A stretch of 64,000 nt of DNA. It comes from Prauserella_A oleivorans. GTDB taxonomy: Bacteria; Actinomycetota; Actinomycetes; Mycobacteriales; Pseudonocardiaceae. Under the pieces are notes generated by a model. That model made no database searches. It saw only the letters and a program-made list of their open reading frames with translations, and was not told the DNA's origin. The stretch's first letter is position 1. Each line of letters starts with the position of its first letter. Location: contig NZ_JBHUNT010000001.1 in NCBI RefSeq assembly GCF_042685745.1, positions 4,960,001 to 5,024,000 of the forward strand, read 5' to 3'. The translations under genes were made by a program, and so were the position numbers. Of this stretch, positions 62,860 to 64,000 are shown one piece after another.

Positions 62860-64000
62860 TTACTCGCCGCGCGGCGTGGAGAGCGTTCCCGAGGTGGCCT
62901 CCTCGGGCTCCGGCGCCTCCAGCTGGCCCGCGCCGCCGTAGTCGTGCTGGCGGGCCCGGGCCGCCTCGAGCGCGGCCGTCTCCTCCGGCGGGTCCGGCGA
63001 CAGCAGGCCACCGGCGACGGGCTGACCCGCGGTACCGAGCTTGTTCATCTTCTTCGGCACCGGCGCGCCCTGGTACTCGAGCGGCACCGGGTGGCCGTGG
63101 TCGTCCACCGGGCCAAGCGGCTGGTGGATCTCGATGAACTCACCGTGCGGAAGCCGCTTGATGATGCCGGTCTCCACACCGTGCTCGAGCACCTCGCGGT
63201 CGGACCGCTGCAGGCCCAGGCAGATGCGATACGTGACGAAGTACGCCAGCGGCGGCAGCAACAGGATGCCGATCCGGCCCATCCACGTCGTCGCGTTCAG
63301 GGAGATGTCGAAGGTGAACGCGATGATGTCGTTGAACCCGGACAGCTCCAGCACCATGAAGAAGGTGATCGCCATGACGCCGAGGCTCGTCCTCACCGGT
63401 GCGTCACGCGGCCGTTGCAGCAGGTTGTGGTGCGCGGTGTCCTTGGACAGCTTCCGTTCGATGAACGGATACGCGATCAGCACCGTGAACAGGATGCCCA
63501 TGCCGATGGCACCGGCGAAGAACACCGGCGGCACCGTGTAGTTGCCGATGTAGAGCTCCCACGCCGGCCAGATGCGCAGGATGCCGTCCGCCCAGGCCAG
63601 ATACCAGTCGGGTTGGGACCCCGCCGAGACCTGGGACGGGTTGTACGGCCCGATGTGCCACACGGCGTTGATCTGGAACAGACCCGACATCAGCGCGATG
63701 AACCCGGTGACGACCGCGAAGAACGCGCCCGCCTTCACGGCGAACACCGGCATGATCCGGACGCCGACGACGTTGGTCTCCTTGCGCCGCACACCCGGGA
63801 ACTGGGTGTGTTTCTGGTACCAGACCAGGGCCAGGTGCACGGCGACCAGCGCCAGCATGATGCCAGGGATGATCAGGATGTGCAGGGCGTACATGCGCGG
63901 CACGATCACGGTGCCGGGGAACTCCCCGCCGAACAACGCCCAGTGCAACCACGTACCGATCACCGGGACCGAGAGCACGATGCCCGACAGGGTCGCGCGG
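62860..64000 (-). CDS. qcrB: Cytochrome bc1 complex cytochrome b subunit, C-terminal part (cut by window edge)
   Basis: At least 380 residues, running off the right edge. Visible is the second haem-binding helix pair HILIIPGIMLALVAVH (His-x14-His), the quinol-site motif PDWYLAW (the actinobacterial form of PEWY), four or more membrane helices and a long charged C-terminal tail typical of actinobacterial QcrB. It moves electrons from menaquinol in the bc1-aa3 supercomplex. The start and first haem helices lie outside the window. Confidence 0.95.
   Translation of the reverse strand, partial: RATLSGIVLSVPVIGTWLHWALFGGEFPGTVIVPRMYALHILIIPGIMLALVAVHLALVWYQKHTQFPGVRRKETNVVGVRIMPVFAVKAGAFFAVVTGFIALMSGLFQINAVWHIGPYNPSQVSAGSQPDWYLAWADGILRIWPAWELYIGNYTVPPVFFAGAIGMGILFTVLIAYPFIERKLSKDTAHHNLLQRPRDAPVRTSLGVMAITFFMVLELSGFNDIIAFTFDISLNATTWMGRIGILLLPPLAYFVTYRICLGLQRSDREVLEHGVETGIIKRLPHGEFIEIHQPLGPVDDHGHPVPLEYQGAPVPKKMNKLGTAGQPVAGGLLSPDPPEETAALEAARARQHDYGGAGQLEAPEPEEATSGTLSTPRGE

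Overview
The window is a high-GC actinomycete chromosome segment, most likely from the Pseudonocardiaceae (Amycolatopsis, Saccharomonospora or Prauserella type). That placement is an inference. It rests on uniformly GC-rich third codon positions, many GTG/TTG starts, and family content typical of mycolic and related actinobacteria: a mycothiol-dependent maleylpyruvate-isomerase-like protein, an F420/deazaflavin-type oxidoreductase, PimB'-like mannosyltransferase, DUF2567, HelD, an ECF41 sigma factor and an actinobacterial QcrB with a PDWY motif. About 58 protein genes were found. No tRNA, rRNA, insertion sequence, phage or CRISPR array was recognised.

Layout. 0-4 kb: a double-domain Lrp regulator divergent from a POT peptide transporter and a translationally coupled metal-dependent amidohydrolase (probable peptide uptake and dipeptidase unit). 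4-6.6 kb: a ClpC-like unfoldase. 6.7-19.4 kb: a large glycan locus. A leftward operon (pyruvyltransferase-like protein and two GT2 enzymes) diverges from a UXS-like epimerase, and a nine-gene overlapping operon follows: carbamoyltransferase, a GT2-GmhB fusion, GT9, GmhA, HldE, SDR, GT9 and UDP-glucose dehydrogenase among them. Together these could make heptose-1-P/NDP-heptose, UDP-glucuronate and UDP-xylose, and transfer and carbamoylate the sugars. This heptose locus in a Gram-positive host is the best candidate for an undescribed system.

19.5-31.7 kb: mixed housekeeping and accessory genes (STAS protein, an unknown protein, an alpha-toroid cyclase-like protein, Gfo/Idh oxidoreductase, GT39 membrane glycosyltransferase, lpd, an F420-type enzyme, threonine-dehydratase-like enzyme, SoxR, and a TetR-MMPL pair with twin operators). 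31.7-35 kb: hisD-hisC-hisB plus a coupled 52-residue membrane protein, without hisH/A/F. 35-41.7 kb: nitrilase-fold amidase, CotA-like multicopper oxidase, DoxX, ECF41 sigma factor and HelD.

41.9-46.3 kb: nadA-nadB-nadC divergent from its repressor NrtR, with a perfect NrtR palindrome and overlapping back-to-back promoters between them. 46.3-53.5 kb: LON-domain protein, MarR, mycothiol-dependent enzyme, DUF2567, bioD, a SulP transporter fused to beta-carbonic anhydrase, a P-loop-less uridine-kinase-like protein and a DHFR-like protein. 53.5-64 kb: a cell-envelope block (PimB', RipC-like NlpC/P60, an NlpC-VanY hybrid, NYN protein, EEP phosphatase, DEDDh-GIY-YIG nuclease, stand-alone Lrp ligand domain, qcrB running off the right edge) whose partial order resembles, from memory, the M. 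tuberculosis Rv2188c-Rv2196 neighbourhood.

Non-coding signals of note are a small intergenic repeat family with a 42-nt period at two distant places, several strong hairpin terminators at convergent gene ends, and a possible but weak c-di-AMP riboswitch leader.
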